Of a stretch of DNA of 64,000 nt, positions 8,415 to 19,900 are shown piece by piece. The DNA is from Helianthus annuus. Its lineage: Eukaryota; Streptophyta; Magnoliopsida; Asterales; Asteraceae. How positions within the stretch are numbered: position 1 is the first letter of the stretch; each line of letters begins with the position of its first letter. The DNA lies in the NCBI RefSeq assembly GCF_002127325.2, contig NC_035433.2, positions 146,123,938 through 146,187,937 on the forward strand. Reading direction: 5' to 3'. The notes below the pieces were generated by a model that was given only the letters and a program-made list of their open reading frames with translations, ran no database searches and had not been told where the DNA came from. A program made the position numbers and the translations under genes.

Positions 8415-9836
8415 TAGTGGTATCAGAGCCACTGCCAGATCTGATGCAGAACTTAAACCGACTGCCACAACAATGCCATGTCAACATTGCATGGATGAGA
8501 AAAATGAAAGAAAGCGACAAACCCATCGTGAACGATTGTGTTACTACTGTCATTTGCCTGGTCATCAGATTTATACATGTAAAACCAAAGAGAATGATGA
8601 AGAGTCACAACTCATTCGACAAGCGATTAATGCCAATATAAAAGCATAGGATGATGAAGTGCATTGCCGAGAGGAGATGGTCGTTACAGGAACCGACGGT
8701 GGGCAATGGAAAGATATCTGGTATGTTAATCCGACGTTTAATCATCATTTTGTGGGTAACATAGATGTTTTTAAGCGTGTAAAACATATCCGGAATGAAT
8801 AATTTTTTATTCATCCGAGGAGTGGGTGTAGTGGAAATGAAAATGGGGAACGAAACACTAAGTGTTCCTAGTGTTTTCTACTCGCCGGACATTGATTGAA
8901 ACGTTCTAAGCCTTGAACAATTAACTCTTTAAGGTTTTACGGTTCGTCGATCCGGTGATACATGCAAAATTTTCCCCATGTTCTCATCTCCGGTGATGAA
9001 CACAAAGAATGATGTGACGGGTTTAACGAAAGACGAGGAACTTGGAATGAAAGAGAAAGAAAGGCTGCAAAACATGTGTGGCATAGATGATGAATTCAAA
9101 AACGATTATTTGAATTCGTATTTCGAAACACTAAATGTTTCGGATGAAACAGAAGTTGATTGGAATCTAATGATCTTAAAAACATTAGAATTTCACGAGT
9201 TTAATGACTGTAAAGCGCTGATCAATATGCTTGATGATCGTGAATACGTGTTCAAGTAAAGAATTGATCTACAAAAGAAATTCGAAGAGATGGTTCGATG
9301 GTTTCTAAATGAATATTTAGGGATCACTCATAGACCAATTCCACCCTACTCTATGGATCAACCAAAGATAGATCTACTGAGTCTATATATGTTGGTTGAA
9401 AAAGGATGGGGGATACCGAGATGTTACTACAGAAAATATATGGCCGATTATTGCAAAGGATTTGGGGTTGGAGTATAAAGATGGAGACTACATAAGGATC
9501 GTATATGCAATGTATCTAGACGTTCTGGAATACTACTACAAATACAAAACGGTCCAAGAGAATGTGCAGGTTAAGGAAGTAACAAATGATGAAGCTGACT
9601 CCTCTCAACGAAGCCACAGGAAGACTAGAAGTGAAGACATGGGCTGCAACGATACGTCAGGAGGGGAGCACCAGGAATTTGAGCCAAAACAAGCTGCGTT
9701 CTTTGCAGGAATAAGAGACGATAACTGGCACCAAATGAAAAGACGAAAAAGATTCAACTTCAATCAAGCAAGATGGGCCGTTGAAGAAGCCAACCGAAGC
9801 GTCATGAATCAGGCTCATAAACATAACCAAGTTTAG
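8335..9836 (+). pseudogene. Decayed CCHC/ARID gene of element B
   Basis: The gene starts in the 5' LTR (MSASLVNISAAS...) and reads through the primer-binding site as SGIRA. A zinc knuckle C-Y-Y-C-x4-H-x4-C follows at about 8539-8580. A TAG stop at 8647-8649 interrupts it. Beyond the stop, segments still resemble the protease-like part (WYVNPTFNHHFVGN) and the ARID domain (RPIPPYSMDQPKIDLLSLY, then DYIRIVYAMYLDVLEYYYKY). Another stop lies at 9257-9259 and a frame change near 9405. The C-terminal block (FNFNQARWAVEEANRSV) matches that of element C. It is clearly homologous to the genes of elements A and C but not functional. Confidence 0.8.
8418..8430 (+). other. Primer-binding site of element B
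   Basis: TGGTATCAGAGCC, complementary to initiator tRNA-Met, begins 3 bases after the 5' LTR and is part of the reading frame. Confidence 0.88.
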
Positions 9837-9844
9837 AGGGGTTA

Positions 9845-10249
9845 TGTTAGAAATATTTAAACTTAGTTATGTTTATTATCTATTATCATTTATCTCAAAC
9901 TTATAAGTAGTTAACGTATGATAAATGAACGATTATTAAGTGATATGTAATGTAATAAGCGGTTGATAAGCGGGAAAAACGATTTCGAATAACTGTCTGC
10001 ACAGTTACCCGCCAAATGTAACCACCAAACTCATATGTATTTAACCTTGTTGCCGGCAACATGTTCGGTTATCAAGACAGTTTCTGTTACACCGAAATTG
10101 TCCACATTCATTCTCTAGTTGTTCTCATACATTCTGCATCACTGCACGATCAGAATATATATTCAAAATATGTCTGCAAGTCTCGTAAATATTTCCGCTG
10201 CATCTGCAAGTTCTTATGCACGAGACAGGAATGATCCGGTTTTCCAACA
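9845..10249 (+). repeat. 3' LTR of element B
   Basis: Second copy of the 405-bp LTR, ending TTTCCAACA before the right target-site duplication AAATT. Confidence 0.92.
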
Positions 10250-10254
10250 AAATT

Positions 10255-11118
10255 TACTTTATTTATTAACTAAGTTCATGTTGAACAAATAAGGAAAAGT
10301 TATCCAAAGACCGTCCTCGCAAGTCGCATCCCACCTTTAGAATTTGAGGTTTGTTTGAAGAAACACACAAACACACACACACAATTTGGGTTAGTGGTTT
10401 ATTGAATTGGTTCCTCATCTTCTTAAGATTCAAGGTGTATTTTGTTGACCGTATAATTAAGTTTTTTAAGCAATTAAATTTATTAGGTTAGTCTTTTTCG
10501 GCATATGTATGTTTCAGGTTGTGAATCTGATTAATTTCTTGCAGTAGAGAGATAATAAGCAAATGGGGATATGCACTTGAAGATTGTTGTACCTATGGTG
10601 GTTTTGGTGTATGTTTTAGCCAATGTTTGTTTTTGAAGTGTTTATTGTATTTGTGGTTGTGTTTGTACTTTGTAGTTGACAATATAGAAAATTACTCATC
10701 TTACTTTTGTAATAAGAAGCTATAGCATATCAAATTATATATAGTTTTGCTATAGTATTTGAAAAGCTTCACTTATGGCTATCATTCAACTTCCGAAAAG
10801 TCTCGACTTTCTCCTCCTTATGGCATGAGATCCGACTTGAAGCAGTGGGGTATATTACAAGTTATATCTACAAGGTAACATTCTTTTTCTCCTGGAGTGT
10901 ATGCAAAGGCATAAAAAATGATTAATATCATCTCTTTTTGTTTAAAAATCAACAAAGAATAAAGATCGAGGTAAGCTTTGATTTAAATTATTATACTTAT
11001 TTTTTCTTTGTGGCACTTAATTTCCTTAATTCAACTCATTTATAGTATCAAATCCAGCAGGTGTTCGCCTTTTCGATTGAAGACTTGTTGGATCTGCACA
11101 ACTATTGTGGTTTGCGGG
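10255..11118. other. Duplicated downstream flank of NLR1, no gene seen
   Basis: Much of this stretch (from about 10310) aligns with 32460-33100 downstream of NLR2, for example around GCATCCCACCTTTAGAATT. No frame with recognisable protein similarity was found. Confidence 0.45.
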
Positions 11119-11123
11119 CCGGG

Positions 11124-11748
11124 TGTAGGTCCCTCGGAGGATGAGATTAAACCTTATCCTTGTTATGTTTAACACACTAGCAAGTGCGGAATCCAAGCTA
11201 GAGTGCAAACCGGTAGTTTATATGAGAACACAAGCTACAAAGAGAAAGGTAGACACACGAGATATCAAAGTTTTCTCTTGTATTTCAGTGGACACGGTTA
11301 CAGCCCTTGACCAAACTGAAAATACGCTCTCTACAAGACTGAGTTCACTCACACACTCACTTTCACACTTTTTGCACTAAATGAAGTGAACACATTACAT
11401 GAGTATATATACCCATCACAGCTCGTCTGGTCGAAGGATCAGATAGACTGATCGAAGGATCATCTATCGATCTGAAACCTATCGAAGGATCCACATATAC
11501 CTCGAAGGATGATATCCTTCAAGGTCCATCAACATCCATCGAAGGTTTATCTTTCGAGCTCATTGAAGGATCTAAACTATCCTTCGATGACTTATCCTTC
11601 GACACAAACATGTTACAATCAGGTTCTAACTGTTTGGCCAAGTCAAACCAGGAGGATGGTTGACTTGGTCAAATTACAAGACTAACAAAAGACATCGTTT
11701 TATATCATGACAAAATACAGACAAAGTACAGACACAAGTGCACCAACA
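11124..11748 (-). repeat. 3' LTR of the SIRE-like element
   Basis: This is a 625-bp direct repeat. A TATA-like TATATATA lies near 11403-11411. The upstream (U3) part at about 11411-11605 holds roughly ten copies of the motif TCGAAGGAT or its complement, some with one mismatch. Confidence 0.95.
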
Positions 11749-11760
11749 AACTCCCCCTTG
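11749..11760 (-). other. Polypurine tract of the SIRE-like element
   Basis: On the minus strand this reads CAAGGGGGAGTT, immediately before the 3' LTR. Confidence 0.85.
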
Positions 11761-13507
11761 GCTGTAGCTTTGTCTCGATCTTCGTGTCTTCAAGTCTCTG
11801 ACGTCCTTTCAAGTCTTCAATGTCGGAGGATCTTCAAAGTCTTCACGTCTTGAAAGCAGAAAGTGTATCAACAAACTCCCCGTTTCATGTAGGAAGTGTG
11901 TTGACAAACTCCCCCTTAACACAAGCTCCCCCTTGAGTTATGCTCGTGAAAGACTTGATCCTTATAGCTTGAGATCCTTGTGGTGTTGATGATGGTCAGC
12001 GGCAACTCGATCATTTTCATCTTTTGAGGGCCTTCACGTCGTGTCTTCATTCCGAAGCTTGTCATCGACCATGTTCTCCTTGCCTTTAGAATCTGCACAT
12101 GCAAGAACTCTAAACGCGTAATGAGAACAACTGCTTGAAATATAGTTTATATAAACAAATGACACACGAATGACCATGTCACAATCAAACACCGTCCGAC
12201 CTCGACAGTTTGAAAGTTTAATAAATTTGTCAGTTTTAGTTTCTAACATTCAAAACTTGCAAATTTCGAACGTTTATGAAGATTTAGTCAATTCGGTTTT
12301 CAGTCAGGTTTCAGGTAACGAAGACTCGAGATCCAACATTGTACGATCGAAAATAAAATAGAAATAAAATCTTTTTGGCTTTTATAAGGTTTATATTAAA
12401 ACACACTTAAAATCTTTTTGGTATTTTTAATATTTCGAAATGCAAAGACTGAAAGCAGTAAATAAATATATACAGACATTCTTTTTGCGAGTTTCGAGGG
12501 TAAGAGAATCATATCAGTGTACGGTCATGCCAAAACGCTCGTGTTGTTCAGTTAGTTAACATTAAGATAAGCATCCTATAGCAATTATCGGTATTGTTGT
12601 CCACTTAAGCTCAACTTATCAGATGTAATCATGGCGAGGGGATACGTTAAGGTATGATTTATACTTACCGACCGGTGTTCATCCACATCACGACACATTC
12701 CCGTATCAAGGTATGCACGAGGGTTCATCTTACCGGTGAGTATACCGATTATCATCTGTTTGACCGTATATGATGTGAGATTCTCACTTATTTTGATTTG
12801 AAAACAAGCCCTATGTGATATAATCACTTATTGATGAGGAACTTGATTTTCATATGCATGAGGGCACAGGAGCAAGTCCGTGAACAGGTCAGTACTTTCG
12901 TACAGCAAAGAGACGAACTTGACTCCCGGATAAATGTGATATATTATCACTTATTTTGTTTGGACATGTGATTGTTTATCACTTATTGAGGTCGAATGCA
13001 GTATGTACACGTATGTATAGTATCATGGAAGATCTAGACTTGCGTCCCCGTTATTTTTCGGTAAAAGATACAACAATGATACCCAGATGATAAGCAGCAT
13101 AAAGACCGAATATCTCAGAACCTCAGCAATCTATCAAACGAAATTTCGGTACTAAGACCATATGCCAATGAATGGTTCCCACCTGGTCTTCAGTCGATTT
13201 AAGATTTATATCACCCTGCACACTTTAAAATGATTGTGAGCCTACCGATAGATACATCTTATATATAGCTGCTTATCGTTTTTCATTTAAGATTTAAAGA
13301 GGTTTGGATAGACCACTGATGTACTATCATTTTCTCTTTTGCTCGCCAGGAAACTCATTTTTGTTTTTCTATTGTTTTTGTGTTTTTAAATTTTTCGATG
13401 TTTTTGGATTTTCAAATTTGGATGATTTACTCCCCCTAAAATCAATAAACTAAGATAAATTTAAAAGACACAAAGATTTTTACAAAAATGATTTTCCGAT
13501 ATTGGTT
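11761..13507 (-). other. Non-coding 3' region of the SIRE-like element
   Basis: These 1.75 kb between pol and the 3' LTR carry no long frame and no envelope-like gene. The sequence is well conserved with 49549-51250 of element D (for example around 12480-13060), although D has lost most of pol. The conservation suggests a role in the element's life cycle or recent common ancestry. Confidence 0.6.
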
Positions 13508-16162
13508 TTACTCTTGTTTGACCTTAATGCCGTTTACCAATAATAAAAAGTCAAATCTTGATTTGTCAAATGCTTTGGTAAAGAGGTTGGCACGTTGGTC
13601 ATCGGTGTGGACCTTAACAACATCGATTAGCCTTTTATCAAAGCAATCACGTATGAAGTGATATTTGATATCGATGTGTTTGGTCTTTGAGTGCTGCACA
13701 GGATTTCTAGTGATCTGTAATGCAGCAGAATTATCAACGTAAATAGGAGTAGTTAGGAATTCAAAACCGTAGTCGCGTAATTGTTGTTGGATCCAAAGAA
13801 CTTGGGAGCAACAACTTGAGGCAGCAATGTATTCAGCTTCGCATGTTGATGTAGCGACGCAAGTCTGCTTCTTGCACTGCCATGTGACTAGGCGATTTCC
13901 CAAAAACTGACATCCAGCCATTGTGGATTTGCCGTCGATTTTGCATCCGCCAAAATCAGAATCACTGAAGCCGATCAATTCAAAGTTATTATCCCTAGGG
14001 TACCATAGACCGGTGTCAGGGTAACCCTTCAAATAACGAAAAATCCTTTTGACAGCTGCAAGATGGGAGGCCTTCGGGTTGACTTGATATCTGGCAAGCA
14101 GGCATGCTGGGTACATTATATCTGGTCTTGATGTTGTGAGGTACATAAGAGATCCGATCATTGCGCGGTAGTATGAGGGGTTAACAGCTTCACCCTTCAA
14201 GTCTGGAGTAATTCCGTGATTTTGTGGCAGTGGGGTACCAATGGGCGTTGCATCAGACATCTGGAACCGGCTCAAGATGTCACCAACATATTTAGTCTGA
14301 TGGATGAATATCCCAGACTCAGTTTGTTGCACTTGTAGACCCAAGAAGAAGGTCATTTCCCCCATAGCACTCATCTCGAATTTATCCTGCATAATGCGCT
14401 CGAAATTCCTACACAAGACATCATTAGTAGAACCAAAAATAATATCATCAACATATACCTGTACCAGAAGAAGATCTCCATCTTGTTCTTTGATGAAAAG
14501 AGTACAGTCAATAAGACCTCTTCGAAAACCGTTCTCTAGCAGATAGTTAGATAAGGTTGCATACCAAGCTCGCGGTGCTTGATGTAGACCATAGAGAGCT
14601 TTGTTGAGCAACCAAACCCGATCGGGATGGATAGGATCTTCAAAACCTGGAGGCTGTTCGACGTACACCTCTTCTTCAACCACACCATGTAAGAATGCAC
14701 TTTTGACGTCCATCTGGTAAACCTTGAATCCTTTGAATGAGGTATAAGCCAGAAAGATTCGAATTGCTTCAAGACGTGCCACTGGTGCATACACTTCGTT
14801 GTAGTCGATCCCTTCAATCTGACGAAAACCTTGAACGACTAAACGTGCTTTGTTCCGGATAACAACTCCGCGGTCATCCTTTTTGCATTTAAACACCCAA
14901 CGGGTACCAATCTTCTTGTAGCCAGTAGGTTTCTCTACGAGTTTCCAGACACCAAGCTTCTTGAATTGTTGCAGTTCTTCCTGCATTGCTTCAACCCAAG
15001 AGTTATCTTTCATGGCTTCTTTCCATGTTCTTGGCTCTTCCTGTGAAACATAACATGCGAAAGACCAATCGTTTTGTTGCCCGGATTCTCGAATAGCTGC
15101 ATACAGGCCTGCATTGTTGTTGTTTCGCAACATGTTTCTTGTTTGAATGCCACTTTGCACATTTCCGATGATGTTTTGTTGAGGATGGGTATTATGAATC
15201 CTTGTTTCAGGATTATCTCGAACTGGAATATTTATACCTAGGTTGTTGAGATTGAGATCAACAACTAAATCAATGCCCGGAATTGACGAAGAGGATGATG
15301 CAGTAGCTTCAGCTGTTCTATGGGCATCCACAGGAGGAGTACCCTCTGAAGTACCATGAACTACTGTTGTTGGAGCTTCTTGATCTGCATCTAGAAATTC
15401 ATCATCCTCTGAAGATTCGTTCAATTCAGCAGCATCGTGAAAATCCTCATTGTCGAGAGTATTATTGTTCACCGAAGATGGTTCTTGATTGACAAGAATT
15501 GGACGAACCACCGGTGAAACTGTTGCATTGTCACTCTCGAAAAACATCCTTGTCGCAGCACTTTCTTCAACGGCTTCAACATTGATCGAATTGAAAAAGT
15601 CATCGTACTCAAACATCCAAGGCTGACCAGGACATTTGACTGGCAATGTGTGCCTTTGTACTCTGACCTCAGACCATTCCTCGACCCTTTTTGTCTCTAG
15701 ATTCCAGACTCGTAAGTTCGGGGTGGCATACCCAAGAAAGTATCCATCAATTGCTTTTGCCCCAAACTTTCCATTAGGATCGATCATTGTGCATGGAGCT
15801 CCAAACAGTTCAAGATAAGACAAATCTGGTTTCCGTTTGTGAAGAAGCTCAAAGCAGGTCTTGTTGTGCCTTTTTACTGTAAGGACTCGGTTCAATGTGT
15901 AACATGCAGAGGCCACAGCTTCAGTCCAGAATGGAATGGGCAACTGCAACTCTACCAACATTGTCCTAGCAGTCTCGATCAGTGTGCGGTTCTTAAGTTC
16001 AGCGACGCCATTCTGTTGAGGAGTATAAGCTGCACTAAACTCATGAAGAATACCCTTTGAAGTGCAAAACTCCGCCATGGCATGATTTTTAAATTCAGTA
16101 CCATTGTCGCTACGTATCCGCCTAACCTTCAACTTATACAAATTCTCAATCTGAATGATCAA
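13508..16162 (-). pseudogene. Copia pol: integrase C-part, reverse transcriptase and RNase H
   Basis: The frame has 884 codons. It starts in the integrase core ([19 protein letters not shown]). The reverse transcriptase follows (W-x-EAM-QEEL start, [15 protein letters not shown] with the YVDD active site), then RNase H with DSDFGG and CEAEYIAAS motifs. The reading frame of the upstream protease/integrase part (16159-16944) enters this region one base out of register near 16162-16170, where a run of A appears one base short. So the polyprotein is split and the start at 16162 is only the first Met after the shift. Otherwise the enzyme domains look complete. Confidence 0.9.
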
Positions 16163-16944
16163 GTTTTGATAATACCAAAGGTTTCACTCTTGTGTGCCAT
16201 GAATGCCACCCAAGAAAATCTTGAATAGTCATCAGTAATCACGAGACAGTATTGATCATTCCGAATACTCTTGTGCTTGACAGGACCGAACAAATCCATG
16301 TGCAAACGTTCAAGAGGAACTGCCATCGTGTTGATCTTCTTAGTAGGATGTCGTTTCTTCGTTTGTTTTCCTTTCTGGCACGAAACACATACGTCTTGAA
16401 GATGGAAGTTTTTAAGAGGAACACCATTCACCAATTCATTTGAAACCAAATGATTCATTTTGCGTAAGTGAATGTGACCCATTCGTCTGTGCCAAGAGAT
16501 AGAGTCTTTTTCTGTGGCTTTGGAAACGAAACAAGTTGCTTGTGCAGATGTAGTAATAGCTTGGCTCATATCAAGGACGTACAAATCATTTATCCTTGGA
16601 GCTGACAAGAGAATCCATTCTTTTGGAATTTTGAAGCCGGGTTTCAGCACATAACATCCATTAGCATCAAAGTGTACTGAGAATTGCTTGTCACAAATTT
16701 GAGAAACACTAAGAAGATTGTGATCAAGTTGTTGCACAAAGTTGATCTTGTCAAAGCTGACAATCCCGTTGGATATCATTCCTTCACCCATAATATAACC
16801 ACGCTTATCTCCAGCAAATGCAACATAACCTCCTCTAATAGATTTGACGTCGTAGAGAAGCTTCATGTCTCCTATCATGTGCCTGGATGCCCCACTATCA
16901 ACAATCCAATGACTACTGATAGTTCCTCCTGGAACACCCTGCAC
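16159..16944 (-). pseudogene. Copia protease and N-terminal integrase
   Basis: The frame begins at a GTG codon just after the gag stop, so it is probably not an independent gene but the continuation of the polyprotein by a frame change. It contains the aspartic protease motif WIVDSGASRHM. The GAG-pre-integrase zinc-binding region follows (WHRRMGHIH ... CVSCQKGKQ), then the first part of the integrase core (MDLFGPV, VITDDYSRF). It ends at a premature TGA in the integrase because of the frame shift near 16165. Confidence 0.85.
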
Positions 16945-16958
16945 ATGAACTTAATTGA

Positions 16959-19900
16959 TTAGTTGGAGATGGGGACCCAAGCCATTGTGGTCTTGGGTCT
17001 TCCATTTTCATCAATAACAATAACTTCTTGTCTTTGATGATTGGTAAATTGTGATGGTCCCCCTGATTCAGTAACCGTTTTTGGTTTCCAGGTCTGTTTT
17101 GTTTTACCGGTGTTGTTATTTAAAATGTTAACTTCATGGTTGTCTGAAGTTTTTGAGTTGTCTGGTTTGACAGAAACAGATGTTTTGTTAACCACATCGG
17201 TTTTGATTGCCCTTTCGATTTTCTTGACCTGTTGGCGTCTCTGTTTCATTTCCCTTTCTTTTACAAGGCGGGGATCTTGTTTTACGGAAACAGTTTGCCT
17301 GCGGTCAGTTTGGTCACGGGGAACATCAACTTTTCCTTTTTGTTTATGAAGATATGGACAATTTCGAATTATATGTCCAATTGTTCCACACTCAAAACAT
17401 GATCTTCGTTCAACGAACCACGAAGTATCATGTGATCGTCTTGCCGATGATGATGAACTTTGTGATCCCGAGGTACTAGGTTTTGAACTACTTGGTTCAT
17501 TTCTTTTCTGTACAGTTGCTTTCTTAACAAAATCTAAGTTAGATTTGTTTTCAAACGTTTCGATTTTGTCCGTTCCCGTCGATTTCACAAAGTTTACATT
17601 TTTGTTCTTCTTTTGATTCGGCTTCTTTTGTGCTTGAGCCGGTGATTTTCCTTTTGGCTTGGTGTGATTTTGCTGTTTCTGCACTGTTGGTAATTTCTTG
17701 TTGCCATATTGTTTTCGAATTTCGTCCTTTGGAATAGGAGGACACTGTGTAACTGTAACACGTGGTCCTGTCTTTCCTAAAAACTTACTTGTCGAATTTT
17801 CAAAGACTTTACTTATTAAAGATTGATTAACATTCTTAATAGGAAAATCTTTGTCAGAGTAGATTTTATCATCACCAACAAGAGTGTACAGCAAGTTCAC
17901 ACTCTCCGACTCTTTTGCAGACGAGGACTCGATTGCAACAGTCTTAGCGGGTTTTGCAGGAGGATCACATAGAATGTAATTCTCGAGAGGTATGTCCTTA
18001 TCTTTGACTACCGCATCAGACTTTGCTGGGACAGCATCATCAGATTCATCATCAGAAGAATCAGCATCCTCAGTAATGACTGGAGGATCCTGATTCAGGT
18101 CAGCAGAAGACACACATGTATCTGCTGATACATCTGAATCTGATGATACTTCTTTCTTGTATCCGAGCCCTGTAGCAAACTCCTTTACATCTAGAGGAAC
18201 AGATGGTTCAAAGAACACTCTATCCTCCTCGTCAGGCATTGCATCATAATTGTGTCTCACTGGTGGTGGACATTTCTTGTAACCTATGCATGTGACATCC
18301 CGTTTCTCTTTCTGAACATCAATGATGTGATCCAACACATAGCTAGAGCTCAAATAACTGTCTAGCTTAAGTTGGATCGCCTCACTTTCGGTTTTCACAC
18401 AAGCCATCTCTTTTTGCATAATCTCAAGGCGAGATATATACAAATTAATGTCAGTTTGTTTTCTGGAAACCATTTTAGTTAGCTCGGTTTTATCTTTCTT
18501 TAACTTTTCAATTACCGATTTAAACTCCTTTTCATGGTTTTCATAAAACATATTGGCTTCAGTGCATTTTGAAAGATCCACGGTCAACTTTTGATTGTGG
18601 ATGAATGTCACATCATACTTCTCTTGCAAAGCCTCGTGTTTGCTTTGCAATTCACACCACTTGGCATTCAAAGAAACATGTTTGTCTTGCAAGTCAAACA
18701 AACTAGCTTGTAAAGCATCATGTTTGCCTTGCAACTCAGACATGTTTGCCTCTAAATCAGCACATTTAACATGCAAACTATTACAATTATCGCAATTAAT
18801 AGCAGTGGGTTCATCGACACATACCTGACTTGATGAACTGTCGACATTAGCCATAAAGGCTGAATGGAGAGAAGACGAAGAATAAGCAGCTTGATCCACC
18901 AAGATAGATCTTCTTTGAGTTCCTGCTGCAGCTTCCTCCAAAAGCTCATCAATATCTGCATCGACTGACGCATTTGATGTCACACCCACATGATCATCGC
19001 CTGAACTTGAGGATTCTTCATCTGAACTCCTGCTATATCCCGAAGAGTCTTCATCCTCAGAAGATTCACCACCATTGGCGGAAGATTCTCCACCACTGGT
19101 GTGAACTAAATCCTTTACAACCTTAGCAAAACATGTTGTTCCATCTGGAGCATCACCACTCAAGTGTATTGACCAATCACAACCTTCATCAACTTGAACC
19201 ACAAGTGCCTGGTTGGCTTTTGATGGTCCCGCTTGGCTCTGGTTGTTAATAGGTACCAATGTACGCTCGTTGTTCCTCACTTGGTTCTGATTTGCCCTGT
19301 TGCCTTGACCTCTGAAGGGATTCTGGTTCCCATGCTGTGCTGGCCTTGTGCATTCCCTTTTAAAGTGACCCCGTTCACCACAATTGAAACACTTTACTGC
19401 CTGTTTATCGAACCCATACTTGGTGTCTTTCTTACTCTCCAAGCTGGTTCTGCCAGTTCTTTCCATGAAATCCTTTGCCCTTCTTACAGCACTAGCAAAG
19501 GCCCACTTGATGTCCATCAACTCCATCTCTTCCTTGTCAATCTGCTGATAGTCTTCTTGTGTCAGATTAATGTTGCCAATCTGACCTTCCACTAACCCAC
19601 AGTACGCGCTCACTAAAGTGTTAAGCAACTCCATGTGTTCCCTTGCTACTTCTACACTGACCTTAGAGAAACTTGAAGTGTCGAGCCGTACTGTATTTGG
19701 TTTTGATTGCTGACCAGCAGATGATGTCCCTCCATAACATGCTTGTTGTTGAGCAGGAGGAGGTGGTTGTATTGGATTTCCATACATGTCTGTGGTGGGA
19801 GCCGGCTTAACAGGAACTTGTACTGGATTGCCATACATATCTGTGCTTGTGACAAACGCCGTTTGAAGTGGAGCACGTGGACCGGTTCTTGCAGACGAAG

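Larger units (their letters stand above)
8010..10249 (+). mobile_element. ARID element B: complete but decayed non-autonomous LTR retrotransposon
   Basis: The element is 2240 bp between target-site duplications AAATT (8005-8009 and 10250-10254). The 405-bp LTRs are 8010-8414 and 9845-10249 (TGTTAGAAAT...TTCCAACA) and differ at about nine positions, so it is older than element A. The primer-binding site TGGTATCAGAGCC is at 8418-8430. The purine tract AGAGGGG (about 9835-9841) follows the gene's TAG stop directly. There is no pol domain. Confidence 0.92.

Noticed and set aside
11141..11380. 79-codon frame found identically at 11141 and 21678
   Set aside because: It is inside both LTRs of the SIRE-like element on the strand opposite to its transcription; the duplication reflects the LTR pair, not a gene family.
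13508..16162. Independent gene starting at the Met near 16162
   Set aside because: The start lies within the integrase core just after a one-base shift; it is the second half of the broken polyprotein.
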